A stretch of 64,000 bases of DNA from Bacteroidales bacterium. Its GTDB lineage: Bacteria > Bacteroidota > Bacteroidia > Bacteroidales > UBA932. Position numbers and translations under genes: made by a program. Each line of letters begins with the position of its first letter. Positions within the stretch are counted from its first letter, which is position 1. The stretch lies in the NCBI GenBank assembly GCA_017555965.1, contig JAFZFH010000116.1:24630-88629 (forward strand), given 5' to 3'. Shown here piece after piece: positions 53,280 to 62,248 of the stretch. The notes beneath the pieces were generated by a model, which saw only the letters and a list, made by a program, of their open reading frames with translations, did not search any database and had not been told where the DNA came from.

Positions 53280-55274
53280 ATGAAAAGAATACTTATTACA
53301 ATTTCAATGATCATGGCGGCTATGTCATGCACTAACAAGAATCCGTTCTTCTCGGAGTGGGATACTCCGTACGGAATTCCTGATTTCGGTCAGATCAAGG
53401 AGGAACATTACATCCCTGCAATCGAGGAGGGTATCCGCCAGCAGGAGGTAGAGATTGCTGCAATCATCTCAAATACTGAAGCTCCTACATTCGAGAATGT
53501 AGTTGTTGCGTATGAGAACTCTGGTGCAGTTCTTGGCCGTGTTACAAGCGTTCTCTTCAACGTGTCCGAGTCAGATGCTACAGAGTCTCTCCAGGCTATC
53601 GTAGAGGAGGCTCTTCCTTTGATTTCTGTCCACAGCGACAACATCATGATGAACCCTGATTTCTTTGCAAAGGTTGCTGTCCTTTACAAGGATATCGAGA
53701 ACCTTGGTCTCAACCAGGAGCAGAAGATGGTTCTCAAGAAACTCCACGACGGATTCGTAAAGAACGGTATCGCACTTGATGCGGCTGCTCAGGAGCGCAT
53801 GCGTGAGATCAACCTTGAACTCTCTTCTCTTTCAAACACATTCGGCAACTATCTCCTCGCAGAGAACAATGCATTTGCTGAAGAGTTCGGTGTGACTATC
53901 TCAGAGTATCCTGTCGCAATGGCAGCAGAGAAGGACCGTGCGGTAAGAGAGAAGATGTTCAAGGCATATTCTTCACGTGGTAACAACGGAAATGAGTATG
54001 ATACAAAGGACCTTATGGTGAAGATGATGGCTCTTCGCATCGAGAAGGCAAATCTTCTTGGCTATGAGAATCCTGCTCAGATGATCCTTGCTGACAAGAT
54101 GGCCGGTAACCCTGAGACTGTGGATGAGTTCCTTGCAAGCCTCATGAAGCCTGCTGTAGCAAAGGCTAAGGCTGAGATCAAGGATATGCAGGTGGAGATG
54201 GACAAGGACATCAAGGCAGGCCTTGTTGCTGCAGGCTCCAAGATCGAGCCTTGGGACTGGGCTTACTATACAGAGAAGGTGCGTATGGCGAAGTACGCTC
54301 TCGATGAGGAGCAGACGAAGCCATATTTCAAGATGGAGAACGTGCGTCAGGGTGTGTTTGACCTCACTACAAAACTTTGGGGTCTTCAGTATGAGAAGCT
54401 CGAGAATATCCCTGTATATCATGAGGATGTAGAGGGCTTCAAGGTGACTGACGCTGACGGTTCACTCATCGGTGTGATCCTTACAGACTACTTCCCACGC
54501 AGCACAAAGAGAGGTGGTGCATGGATGACTAACTTCGTGGAGCAGGAGTATGGCGTACGTCCTGTAATCGTAAACGTAGGAAACTTTGCAAAGCCTACAG
54601 CTGACAAGCCTTCACTCATGACCCTTGATCAGGTTGAGACTCTTTTCCATGAGTACGGACATGCTCTTCACGGACTTCTCAGTCAGTGTACTTACAAGAG
54701 CGTAGCAGGAACTTCAGTTGCACGTGACTTCGTGGAACTTCCTTCACAGATCATGGAGAACTGGGCATTCCAGAAAGAGGTTCTTGCAAGTTATGCTCGT
54801 CACTATGAGACTGGTGAGGTGATTCCTGACGAGCTTGTGGCAAAGATCATGGCTGCTGAGACATTCAACCAGGGCTTCATGACAACTGAGCTTGCTGCCG
54901 CTTCTATCCTTGATATGAAGTGGCATGAACTTACTTCAGTAGAAGGTCTCGATCCTATGGCATTTGAGGCTCAAGCATGCAAGGAGATGGGTCTTATCGA
55001 CGAGATCATCCCACGCTACCGCAGTACTTACTTCGCACACATCTTCAGCGGCGGATACAGCGCAGGTTACTACAGTTACCTCTGGGCTGAGGTTCTTGAC
55101 AAGGACGCATTCGAGCTCTTCAAAGAGAAGGGAATCTTCGATCAGGCAACTGCGACATCGTTCCGTAAGAACATCCTTGAGAAGGGTGGCAGCGAGGAGC
55201 CTATGGAGCTTTACAGACGCTTCCGTGGTGCAGATCCTGATTCAGGAGCACTCCTCCGTGGTCGCGGTCTCTAA
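53280..55274 (+). CDS. dcp: M3 family zinc metallopeptidase (Dcp-like) with lipoprotein signal
   Basis: The 664-residue oligopeptidase has the HEXXH zinc motif in LFHEYGHALHGLLS, followed by ENWAFQKEVLASYARHYETG that supplies the third zinc ligand region. Signal MKRILITISMIMAAMSC predicts lipidation at Cys17. Peptidyl-dipeptidase Dcp removes C-terminal dipeptides. It follows the NUC gene by 26 nt. Codon use suggests high expression. Export makes it a periplasmic or surface peptide scavenger. Confidence 0.93.
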   Translation: MKRILITISMIMAAMSCTNKNPFFSEWDTPYGIPDFGQIKEEHYIPAIEEGIRQQEVEIAAIISNTEAPTFENVVVAYENSGAVLGRVTSVLFNVSESDATESLQAIVEEALPLISVHSDNIMMNPDFFAKVAVLYKDIENLGLNQEQKMVLKKLHDGFVKNGIALDAAAQERMREINLELSSLSNTFGNYLLAENNAFAEEFGVTISEYPVAMAAEKDRAVREKMFKAYSSRGNNGNEYDTKDLMVKMMALRIEKANLLGYENPAQMILADKMAGNPETVDEFLASLMKPAVAKAKAEIKDMQVEMDKDIKAGLVAAGSKIEPWDWAYYTEKVRMAKYALDEEQTKPYFKMENVRQGVFDLTTKLWGLQYEKLENIPVYHEDVEGFKVTDADGSLIGVILTDYFPRSTKRGGAWMTNFVEQEYGVRPVIVNVGNFAKPTADKPSLMTLDQVETLFHEYGHALHGLLSQCTYKSVAGTSVARDFVELPSQIMENWAFQKEVLASYARHYETGEVIPDELVAKIMAAETFNQGFMTTELAAASILDMKWHELTSVEGLDPMAFEAQACKEMGLIDEIIPRYRSTYFAHIFSGGYSAGYYSYLWAEVLDKDAFELFKEKGIFDQATATSFRKNILEKGGSEEPMELYRRFRGADPDSGALLRGRGL

Positions 55275-55280
55275 GAAATC

Positions 55281-55318
55281 AGCAGCGTGTTTCCTCGCGG
55301 AAACACGCTGCTTTTTTA
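55281..55318 (+). terminator. Terminator after the M3 peptidase gene
   Basis: A 14-bp stem AGCAGCGTGTTTCC-tcgc-GGAAACACGCTGCT followed by TTTTT. It also lies just beyond the end of the convergent miaA copy. Confidence 0.88.
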
Positions 55319-56233
55319 TATCTCCATCCATCGGATGTCTTTGTCGCGTCCCCAGTAGGAGAGCTGGCGCTTGGCGTAGCGGCGGGTGTTGCGTTGGATC
55401 AGTTCGACTGCTCTGTCAAGTGATGTCACAGGACCGTCTCCAGGAGTAGTCGGGCCGAAGCCTTCTGCCGAAACAAGACCGTCCTGATAATCGAACCAGT
55501 CGAAGATCTCCTTATAGCCCACTGTCTGAAGGGCGGCAAGATCTCTGTACTGAGTCAATGAACGCACTTCGTCTACAAGACCGTCATCTACCATCTGGAC
55601 GACTCTTCTGTTGATCCGGTCATACAGTACCTCGCGTGGTCTGGTCAGACCTATCTTCTCTATCTCGAAGTTTCTTGATTTGCGGGGAGCTGTCTTGAAC
55701 GAAGAGAACGGCTTGCCTGTCATGAGGCAGACCTCAAGCGCTCTGATTACTCTCTGGCCGTTTGCAATGTCGATGGTATTGTAGCTTTCCGGATCCAGTG
55801 CCTTCAGTTCCATCCTGAGATTTTCCACACCCTCTTCACGAAGACGTCTGGTCAGTTCATCTCTCAACTGCAGGTCTGCTGCCGGAAAGTCGTCAAGTCC
55901 ATTCACCAGGGCATCCACATAGAATCCGGAACCGCCTGCCATCACCAGGGTCTCATGTCCTTCGGCAAAGAGTCTGTTTATAAGTTCCAGTGCCTCGAGT
56001 TCATATTTTCCGGCGGTATACAGTTCAGTAACCGTATGGGAGTGGATAAAATAATGCTGAACAGCGGCCAGCTGTTCAGCAGAAGGCACGGCCGTGCCTA
56101 TGGTCATTTCCTTGTAGATCTGACGCGAGTCACAAGAAATTATCGGCGAATCATACTTGAGCGCAGTCTCGATGCTGTAGTCTGTCTTGCCTACAGCGGT
56201 CGGGCCAAGAATTATGATCAGTTTATTCGTCAT
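55316..56233 (-). CDS. miaA: tRNA dimethylallyltransferase, second copy
   Basis: The 305-residue enzyme has P-loop GPTAVGKT (9-16), SPIISCDSRQIYKEMTIGTA without interruption, VMAGGSGFYVDAL and the C-terminal NTRRYAKRQLSYWGRDKDI. Two MiaA paralogues are usual in Bacteroidota. ATG 56233 (MTNKLIIILGPTA) is preferred; the upstream extension reads through the preceding Asp-rich gene. A ~16-residue extra segment (VSAEGFGPTTPGDGPVTS) lies before the AVELIQRNTRRYAKR block. It overlaps the upstream gene by 11 nt. Confidence 0.93.
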   Translation of the reverse strand: MTNKLIIILGPTAVGKTDYSIETALKYDSPIISCDSRQIYKEMTIGTAVPSAEQLAAVQHYFIHSHTVTELYTAGKYELEALELINRLFAEGHETLVMAGGSGFYVDALVNGLDDFPAADLQLRDELTRRLREEGVENLRMELKALDPESYNTIDIANGQRVIRALEVCLMTGKPFSSFKTAPRKSRNFEIEKIGLTRPREVLYDRINRRVVQMVDDGLVDEVRSLTQYRDLAALQTVGYKEIFDWFDYQDGLVSAEGFGPTTPGDGPVTSLDRAVELIQRNTRRYAKRQLSYWGRDKDIRWMEI

Positions 56234-56762
56234 CGTCGTCGCCGTAGATTTCCTCTGTGTCGTTATCGTCGTCATCAGAGTCGTCATCGTCATCGAAATC
56301 ATCGAAGTCGTCATCATCCGGATCCTTCTTCTTGTCGTCCGGAAGATCTTCAAATGCTACATAACCGTTTTCGAACTCGATAGGATTAGGTCCCTTTGTC
56401 TCAACAAGAACAGGATAGAGCGTATTCTTGCGTTCAGGCACCTCTCCTTCGCATGTGACGATTACGCTTTTTACATTTGTGGTGTCGTAGAAGTAGATGA
56501 ACTTGTCCTCCTCTCTCTTATGACACTCTCCAAAAGTCACGCTGTCAATCGTTCCGAGTCCGAAATCCTGGAAGACGCTGTAGCGTGCAGCTACATCACC
56601 GTTTGGAGCAAAAGCCTTGAAAAGTACAACCTGGTCCTGCGGGAAGTCCATGTCTGCCCTCATCTGCTTGTGCAGGCTATACAATGAAGCGGTAGATTTT
56701 ACCTCATATACTCTTGCAAATCCCTTTAATCCGGGAAGGGAAACCCTATATCTCAGTATCAT
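56223..56762 (-). CDS. pRiA4b ORF-3-like protein with Asp-rich tail
   Basis: The 179-residue protein starts MILRYRVSLPGLKGFARVYE and includes TASLYSLHKQMRADMDFPQD, matching the pRiA4b ORF-3-like/IS1096 passenger fold (PF07929). The last ~35 residues are almost entirely aspartate and glutamate. In other bacteria members are found with mobile elements, yet here it seems an ordinary gene coupled to miaA, with an 11-nt overlap. No function is established. Confidence 0.75.
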   Translation of the reverse strand: MILRYRVSLPGLKGFARVYEVKSTASLYSLHKQMRADMDFPQDQVVLFKAFAPNGDVAARYSVFQDFGLGTIDSVTFGECHKREEDKFIYFYDTTNVKSVIVTCEGEVPERKNTLYPVLVETKGPNPIEFENGYVAFEDLPDDKKKDPDDDDFDDFDDDDDSDDDDNDTEEIYGDDDDE

Positions 56763-56914
56763 AGACAGTTAGAATTGTTCGTGGTAAAAAATAGCCTCCA
56801 GGGGCTCCGGAAGCGGAATCAAAGATAGTAAATTTTCTGTTTAAGTGGTGCAGAAAAATAGTGATGATAAAAAATTTCGCATTGTTTCAGAAAATGCTTA
56901 ATTTTGGATTTGCT

Positions 56915-57532
56915 ATGGACACATCTCAGATCCAAGATTCGTATAAGAGCATCGCCGCTGAAGCGAAAGGACTCTTCAAGGACAATGGCAGTCGATTCAT
57001 TGCCCATGCGTATCCCGTTGAAACAGAAGACGAAGTGAAGGAGATCGTCGCGGCGCTCAAGAAGGAGTACTACGACGCGAGGCATCATGTATATGCCTAC
57101 AGACTTGGATATAAGGGAGACAAGTTTCGTGCGAATGATGATGGTGAGCCGTCAGGATCGTCCGGCAGACCTGTTCTGGGGCAGATAGATTCCTGTGGGC
57201 TCAGCGATATTCTTGTAGTTGTGGTCAGATATTTCGGAGGTATCAAGCTTGGTATTCCGGGGTTGATAAGGGCCTACAAGACATCGACTGCTGACGCTCT
57301 GGCGAATGCCGAAATCGTCGAAAAGATTGCATCCAGGATGTACAGGGTTCATTTCGGGTACATGAGCATGAACAGCGTGATGAAGGTGTTCAAGGATATG
57401 GGCCTGGAGCAGAAGAATCAGAAGTTCGATATGGAGTGTAGTCTGGACACAAGTGTACGTCTGTCTCTTGTCGACACCTTTCTGGAAAGGATGGGAGATG
57501 TGGAAGGATGTTATGTTGAGGAAATGATTTAA
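56915..57532 (+). CDS. YigZ/IMPACT family protein
   Basis: The ~205-residue protein has the UPF0029/IMPACT signature [20 protein letters not shown] and [16 protein letters not shown], followed by a C-terminal ferredoxin-like domain. Bacterial YigZ is poorly understood and may bind nucleotides or nucleic acid. ATG 56915 ([13 protein letters not shown]) is preferred; a TAATTTTG box at 56899-56906 immediately precedes it, so the leader would be very short if that box is used. It precedes pyrB by 10 nt. Confidence 0.88.
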   Translation: MDTSQIQDSYKSIAAEAKGLFKDNGSRFIAHAYPVETEDEVKEIVAALKKEYYDARHHVYAYRLGYKGDKFRANDDGEPSGSSGRPVLGQIDSCGLSDILVVVVRYFGGIKLGIPGLIRAYKTSTADALANAEIVEKIASRMYRVHFGYMSMNSVMKVFKDMGLEQKNQKFDMECSLDTSVRLSLVDTFLERMGDVEGCYVEEMI

Positions 57533-57542
57533 CTTAATATAT

Positions 57543-58451
57543 ATGAGTAGAAAAAGTTTGATTTCGATCTGGGACTTTTCAAAGGAGGAGATCCTCCACG
57601 TCCTGGAAACTGCAAAGGAGTTCGAACAGAACAGGGTTCAGAATTTCCTGGAAGGAAAGGTGATTGCAAGTCTCTTCTTTGAACCTTCTACCAGAACCAG
57701 GCTCAGTTTTGAGACAGCCATCAATCGTCTTGGAGCAAAGGTCATCGGATTCTCTGACGCTTCCAACACAAGCCAGAGTAAGGGTGAGACTCTCAAGGAC
57801 ACCATCAAGATGGTGAACAATTATGTCGACATGATCGTGATGCGCCATCCTTTGGAAGGAAGTTCGCGATATGCCTCAGAGGTTGCAACCGTTCCGGTTG
57901 TAAATGCGGGTGACGGAGCCAATCAGCATCCTTCTCAGACTCTCCTCGACCTTTATTCTATCCTCAAGACACAGGGAAAACTGGAGGGACTGACCATCAA
58001 TATGGTCGGAGATCTCAAATATGGCCGTACGACCCACTCTCTCCTTCAGGCCATGTCCCACTTCAATCCTAGATTCATCTTTACTGCTCCTAAAGAGCTT
58101 GAGATGCCAAGGGAGTATAAGGACTTCCTTGACAGCAAGGGTATCGAATACATCGAGACAACTTCTCTTGACGAGTATCTCAACGACTGCGACATCCTGT
58201 ATATGACAAGAGTGCAGCAGGAGAGATTTACAGATCCTATGGAGTATGAAAGAGTAAAGGATGTATATCGTCTTGAAGCTTCTATGCTCGGAAATGTAAA
58301 GGACAACATGAAGATCCTCCATCCGCTCCCACGCGTGAATGAGATCGATCAGGATGTTGACGAGACTCCTTATGCATATTATTTCACACAGGCTGAGAAC
58401 GGACTTTATGTCCGTATGGCGATCATTTCATATTTATTGGGATACAGATAA
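57543..58451 (+). CDS. pyrB: Aspartate carbamoyltransferase, catalytic subunit
   Basis: The 302-residue cytosolic enzyme joins carbamoyl phosphate and aspartate, the committed step to pyrimidines. [20 protein letters not shown] (carbamoyl phosphate site), [25 protein letters not shown] and the C-terminal [11 protein letters not shown] are clear. It is followed 2 nt later by pyrI and forms the allosteric dodecamer with it. Confidence 0.98.
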   Translation: MSRKSLISIWDFSKEEILHVLETAKEFEQNRVQNFLEGKVIASLFFEPSTRTRLSFETAINRLGAKVIGFSDASNTSQSKGETLKDTIKMVNNYVDMIVMRHPLEGSSRYASEVATVPVVNAGDGANQHPSQTLLDLYSILKTQGKLEGLTINMVGDLKYGRTTHSLLQAMSHFNPRFIFTAPKELEMPREYKDFLDSKGIEYIETTSLDEYLNDCDILYMTRVQQERFTDPMEYERVKDVYRLEASMLGNVKDNMKILHPLPRVNEIDQDVDETPYAYYFTQAENGLYVRMAIISYLLGYR

Positions 58452-58453
58452 TC

Positions 58454-58906
58454 ATGACTAGAAAAGAATTGGTAGTAAGCGCATTGGAAAATGGTACCGT
58501 ATTGGACCATATACCCGCTGAAAATGTATATAAGGCATTGGATATCCTTAATCTCAAGGGTATAGAGAGCCAGATCACATTGGGAATCAACCTTGCAAGC
58601 AAGGTGCATGGCAAGAAGGGCATCATCAAGATTGCTGACAAGTTCTTTGAAGACGACGAACTCAACAAGCTTGCCCTCATCGCCCCTAATGCAACTGTGA
58701 ATGTCATCAAGGAGTTCAAGGTTGTAGAGAAGAAGAAGCTTGAAATGCCGAAGGAAGTTGTCGGTATCGCGAAATGCAGAAATCCTAAGTGCGTGACAAA
58801 TCACCAGCCGATCACGACAAGGTTTACAACTGTACAGAAAAATAATGAAATACAATTACTTTGTCATTTTTGTGAAAAAATCACTACGACAAAGTACATT
58901 ATTTAA
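58454..58906 (+). CDS. pyrI: Aspartate carbamoyltransferase, regulatory subunit
   Basis: The 150-residue regulatory chain binds CTP/ATP in its N-terminal domain and zinc in its C-terminal domain. KVHGKKGIIKIADKFFEDDE, NVIKEFKVVEKKKLEMP and the zinc cysteines CRNPKCVTNH and LLCHFCEK are all present. It is the distal gene of pyrBI. Confidence 0.97.
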   Translation: MTRKELVVSALENGTVLDHIPAENVYKALDILNLKGIESQITLGINLASKVHGKKGIIKIADKFFEDDELNKLALIAPNATVNVIKEFKVVEKKKLEMPKEVVGIAKCRNPKCVTNHQPITTRFTTVQKNNEIQLLCHFCEKITTTKYII

Positions 58907-58951
58907 AACAAATCATTACCTTTAGGCTCACATTTGGTTAAAATTCGTAAG

Positions 58952-60025
58952 ATGAAACAGGTTCATAATTTCACAGCAGGACCATGTATCCTGCCACAAC
59001 AGGCTATCGATAATGCAATTGAGGCATTGAAAGACTTCAAGGGAACAGGAATCCCTGTAATATCCATCTCGCACAGAACCAAAGAATGGGAGTCCGTAAT
59101 GGATGAATGCCGTTCGCTCTGGAGAGAACTTCTCAATATCCCTGAGGATTATGAAATCCTCTTCCTTGGCGGCGGTGCCAGCATGGGTTTCCTTTATGTG
59201 GCCATGAACTTCCTCGAAGGAAAGGCCGGCTATCTGGAGACAGGTGTGTGGGCAAAGAAGGCGCTCAAGGAGGCTAAAGGTCTCGGAAACGCATATGCAG
59301 TAGCATCGTCAGCAGAGACGGTGTTCAACTATATTCCAAAGGGATACGAGATACCGTCTGATCTGGATTATTTCCACATCACGACAAACAATACCATCTA
59401 TGGTACTGAGATCCATGAGGATATCGACTGCCCGGTTCCGCTGATTGCCGACATGTCATCAGATATTCTGAGTCGTCCGGTTGACGTGACCAAGTATGCG
59501 ATGATCTATGGTGGTGCCCAGAAGAATGTCGGTCCTGCCGGAGTTGCTTTCTTCATTGTCAAGAAGGACCTTCTTGGAAAGGTAAGCCGCTATATTCCTA
59601 CAATGCTTGACCTTCGCTCACATATTGACGGTCAGTCGATGTACAACACTCCTCCAGTGTTCTCTATCTTTGTCATGAACGAGACCCTCAAGTGGCTCAA
59701 GGGCATCGGTGGAGTTGAGGCGATCCAGAAGGTAAATAAGGAAAAGGCTGAACTCCTTTATGGAGAGATCGACAGAAATACATTGTTCAGAGGAACAGCG
59801 GCTGTCGAAGACCGTTCTCTCATGAACGTCTGCTTCGTGATGGCTGAAGGCTATGAAAACCTCCAGGATGAGTTCATGGCATTTGCAAAGGCAAAAGGCA
59901 TGGCAGGAATCAAGGGACACAGGTCTGTCGGAGGATTTAGAGCATCGATCTATAACGCATGTCCGATCGAAAGCGTACAGGCTCTCGTGGACTGCATGAA
60001 GGAATTCGAAGAGTTACATAAATAA
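58952..60025 (+). CDS. serC: Phosphoserine aminotransferase
   Basis: The 357-residue PLP enzyme makes 3-phosphoserine. [15 protein letters not shown] at the N-terminus, the PLP-lysine motif [16 protein letters not shown], and [20 protein letters not shown] at the end are diagnostic. ATG 58952 is used instead of an upstream TTG. It is the first gene of serC-serA-DUF1015, 3 nt from serA. Confidence 0.98.
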   Translation: MKQVHNFTAGPCILPQQAIDNAIEALKDFKGTGIPVISISHRTKEWESVMDECRSLWRELLNIPEDYEILFLGGGASMGFLYVAMNFLEGKAGYLETGVWAKKALKEAKGLGNAYAVASSAETVFNYIPKGYEIPSDLDYFHITTNNTIYGTEIHEDIDCPVPLIADMSSDILSRPVDVTKYAMIYGGAQKNVGPAGVAFFIVKKDLLGKVSRYIPTMLDLRSHIDGQSMYNTPPVFSIFVMNETLKWLKGIGGVEAIQKVNKEKAELLYGEIDRNTLFRGTAAVEDRSLMNVCFVMAEGYENLQDEFMAFAKAKGMAGIKGHRSVGGFRASIYNACPIESVQALVDCMKEFEELHK

Positions 60026-60028
60026 GCT

Positions 60029-60940
60029 ATGAAGATACTGGTAGCAACCGAAAAGCCGTTCGCTGCAGAAGCGGTAAACGGCATCAGAGAGATAGTAGAG
60101 GCTGCCGGACATGAACTGGCCCTCCTGGAGAAATATACAGACAAGGCGCAGCTGCTTGAAGCGGTTGCAGATGCAGATGCGCTGATTGTCCGCTCTGACA
60201 AGGTTACCGAAGAGGTTGTGGCTGCGGCCAAGAAACTTCAGGTGGTTGTCCGCGCAGGTGCCGGATATGACAATGTGGATCTGAAGGCATGTTCAGCGAG
60301 AGGAATCGTTGTGGAGAACACTCCGGGACAGAATTCAAATGCTGTTGCGGAACTTGCCATCGGTATGATGATCTACATGTCCCGCAATCAGTTCACTTCA
60401 GGTACAGGTTGTGAACTCAGCGGCAAGAGACTTGGCATCCAGGGCTTCGGCAACATCGGACAGCTTATTGCAAAGAAGGCTGTCGCTCTTGGAATGGACG
60501 TGGTCATCTACACAAAGGAGGTGAAAGAGAAGCATCAGAGATGGAAGGCAACATTCTCTTTGGAACATCTTTACAGCGAATGTGATTTCATTTCGGTCAA
60601 TATTCCTGCGACACCTTTTACAAAGGGATGTGTGAATTATAACCTGATTTCCAAAATGCCGAAAGGCGGATGTCTTGTCAATACTGCACGTAAGGAAGTT
60701 GTATGCGAAGACGGTCTTGAGAAGGCTCTTTCAGAAAGACCGGACCTCAAATATGTTACTGATATCGCTCCTGACAGATATGCTGAATTCAAGGAAAGAT
60801 TCGGCAAGCAGATCTTTGCCACTCCGAAGAAGATGGGTGCAGAAACTGCAGAGGCGAACATCAATGCCGGTCTTGCTGCAGCGCAGCAGATCTGTGATTA
60901 TTTCTCAGTGGGTTGTACTAAGTACCAGGTAAATAAATAA
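60029..60940 (+). CDS. serA: D-3-phosphoglycerate dehydrogenase (short form)
   Basis: The 303-residue D-2-hydroxyacid dehydrogenase has the NAD-binding GIQGFGNIGQLIAKK and RAGAGYDNVDLKACSARGI. It lacks the C-terminal ACT domain. The usual catalytic histidine in TPHxG is lysine here (FATPKKMGAETAEAN), a change I recall from other Bacteroidota homologues next to serC. With serC it forms the serine pathway; the substrate is inferred from that context. Confidence 0.9.
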   Translation: MKILVATEKPFAAEAVNGIREIVEAAGHELALLEKYTDKAQLLEAVADADALIVRSDKVTEEVVAAAKKLQVVVRAGAGYDNVDLKACSARGIVVENTPGQNSNAVAELAIGMMIYMSRNQFTSGTGCELSGKRLGIQGFGNIGQLIAKKAVALGMDVVIYTKEVKEKHQRWKATFSLEHLYSECDFISVNIPATPFTKGCVNYNLISKMPKGGCLVNTARKEVVCEDGLEKALSERPDLKYVTDIAPDRYAEFKERFGKQIFATPKKMGAETAEANINAGLAAAQQICDYFSVGCTKYQVNK

Positions 60941-60944
60941 GATT

Positions 60945-62183
60945 ATGGTAAAGATCAGACCTTTTGCAGCCGTACGTCCTCCAAAGCAGTTTGTGGAGGA
61001 AGTTGCGGCAAGGCCTTATGACGTTCTCAATTCGGTTGAGGCAAAGGAAGAAGCTGGAGAAAAGTCCCTCCTGCATATAACCAAGCCGGAGATTGACTTC
61101 GACCCTATCATCGATGAGCATAGTCAGCCTGCTTATGACAAGGCTGTGGATAACTTCAAGGCATGGCAGGAAAAGGGCTGGCTCGTTCAGGACGACAAGC
61201 CGTATTACTATGTGTATGCACAGACTATGGACGGACGTACCCAGTATGGACTTGTGATGTGCGCCCATACAGACGATTATGCTGAAGGAAAGATCAAGAA
61301 GCATGAGCTTACCCGCAAGGATAAGGAAGATGACAGAATGATTCATGTCCGCATTCAGAACGCGAACATAGAGCCGGTATTCTTTGCTTATCCGGACAAT
61401 GAGGAGGTGAATGCCATTGTCGCAAGGTATATTGCTCAGGAGCCGGAATATGATTTCGTTGCGGAAGACGGATTCGGACATCATTTCTGGGTGATCAACG
61501 AGCAGGCTGACATCGATCGTATTACTGAGATCTTCGCTGGAATACCTGCATTCTATGTGGCTGACGGTCATCATAGGACAGCTGCTGCCGCCAGAGTCGG
61601 AGCTGAAAAGAGATCGGAAAATCCGAATCATACGGGCGAGGAAGAGTATAACTATTTCATGACAGTCGCATTCCCAGACAGCCAGCTCAAGATCATAGAC
61701 TACAATCGAGTTGTCAAGGATTTGAACGGTCTGACTGAAGAGGGGCTGCTTGCGGCTCTTGAGGAGGATTTCGATGTGAAGGAAGAGGGAACCGAAATCT
61801 ACAAACCTGGCAGACTTCATGAATTCTCCATGTATCTGGGTGGTAAGTGGTACTCCCTTGTTGCTAAGGAAGGCCGTTATGACGACAACGACCCTATCGG
61901 CGTGCTGGATGTAACCATCCTCTCGAACCTTGTCCTTGACAGGATCCTTGACATCAAGGACCTCAGAACATCCAAGAGGATTGACTTCGTGGGTGGAATC
62001 CGTGGACTCGGAGAACTTTCTCGTCGCGTCGACAGCGGTGAAATGAAGGTTGCGTTCGCGCTCTATCCGGTTTCGATGAAACAATTAGTGGATATAGCGG
62101 ATTCCGGTAACATCATGCCACCGAAGACAACCTGGTTTGAACCGAAATTGCGTTCAGGACTTGCAATCCATAAACTGGTATAA
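60945..62183 (+). CDS. DUF1015 family protein
   Basis: The 412-residue protein starts MVKIRPFAAVRPPKQFVEEV and has ARPYDVLN and the ADGHHRTAAAARVGAEKRS motif that defines DUF1015. In Bacteroidota it commonly follows serC-serA. No reaction is known to me; a kinase-like or phosphoserine-related role has been suggested from context only. It is 4 nt downstream of serA. Confidence 0.88.
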   Translation: MVKIRPFAAVRPPKQFVEEVAARPYDVLNSVEAKEEAGEKSLLHITKPEIDFDPIIDEHSQPAYDKAVDNFKAWQEKGWLVQDDKPYYYVYAQTMDGRTQYGLVMCAHTDDYAEGKIKKHELTRKDKEDDRMIHVRIQNANIEPVFFAYPDNEEVNAIVARYIAQEPEYDFVAEDGFGHHFWVINEQADIDRITEIFAGIPAFYVADGHHRTAAAARVGAEKRSENPNHTGEEEYNYFMTVAFPDSQLKIIDYNRVVKDLNGLTEEGLLAALEEDFDVKEEGTEIYKPGRLHEFSMYLGGKWYSLVAKEGRYDDNDPIGVLDVTILSNLVLDRILDIKDLRTSKRIDFVGGIRGLGELSRRVDSGEMKVAFALYPVSMKQLVDIADSGNIMPPKTTWFEPKLRSGLAIHKLV

Positions 62184-62196
62184 CAGATGTGTCATA

Positions 62197-62239
62197 ATAA
62201 AGAAACAGCACAAAACCACGTTTTGTGCTGTTTCTTTAT
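62197..62239. terminator. Bidirectional terminator between DUF1015 and recQ
   Basis: A perfect 20-bp inverted repeat (62197-62216 and 62220-62239) with a 3-nt loop. The core AACAGCACAAAAC pairs with GTTTTGTGCTGTT; A/T runs flank both sides. Confidence 0.9.
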
Positions 62240-62248
62240 AGTGTTATG

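Noticed and set aside
56187-56687. Plus-strand open frame of 166 codons
   Set aside because: It is the antisense of the Asp-rich pRiA4b-like gene and the miaA start; its Val/Ile-rich product reflects GAC/GAT repeats on the other strand.
60918-62084. Minus-strand open frame of 388 codons over the DUF1015 gene
   Set aside because: It is antisense to a conserved gene in a serC-serA operon; its composition (many Ser, Ile, His, Leu) is typical of a shadow frame.
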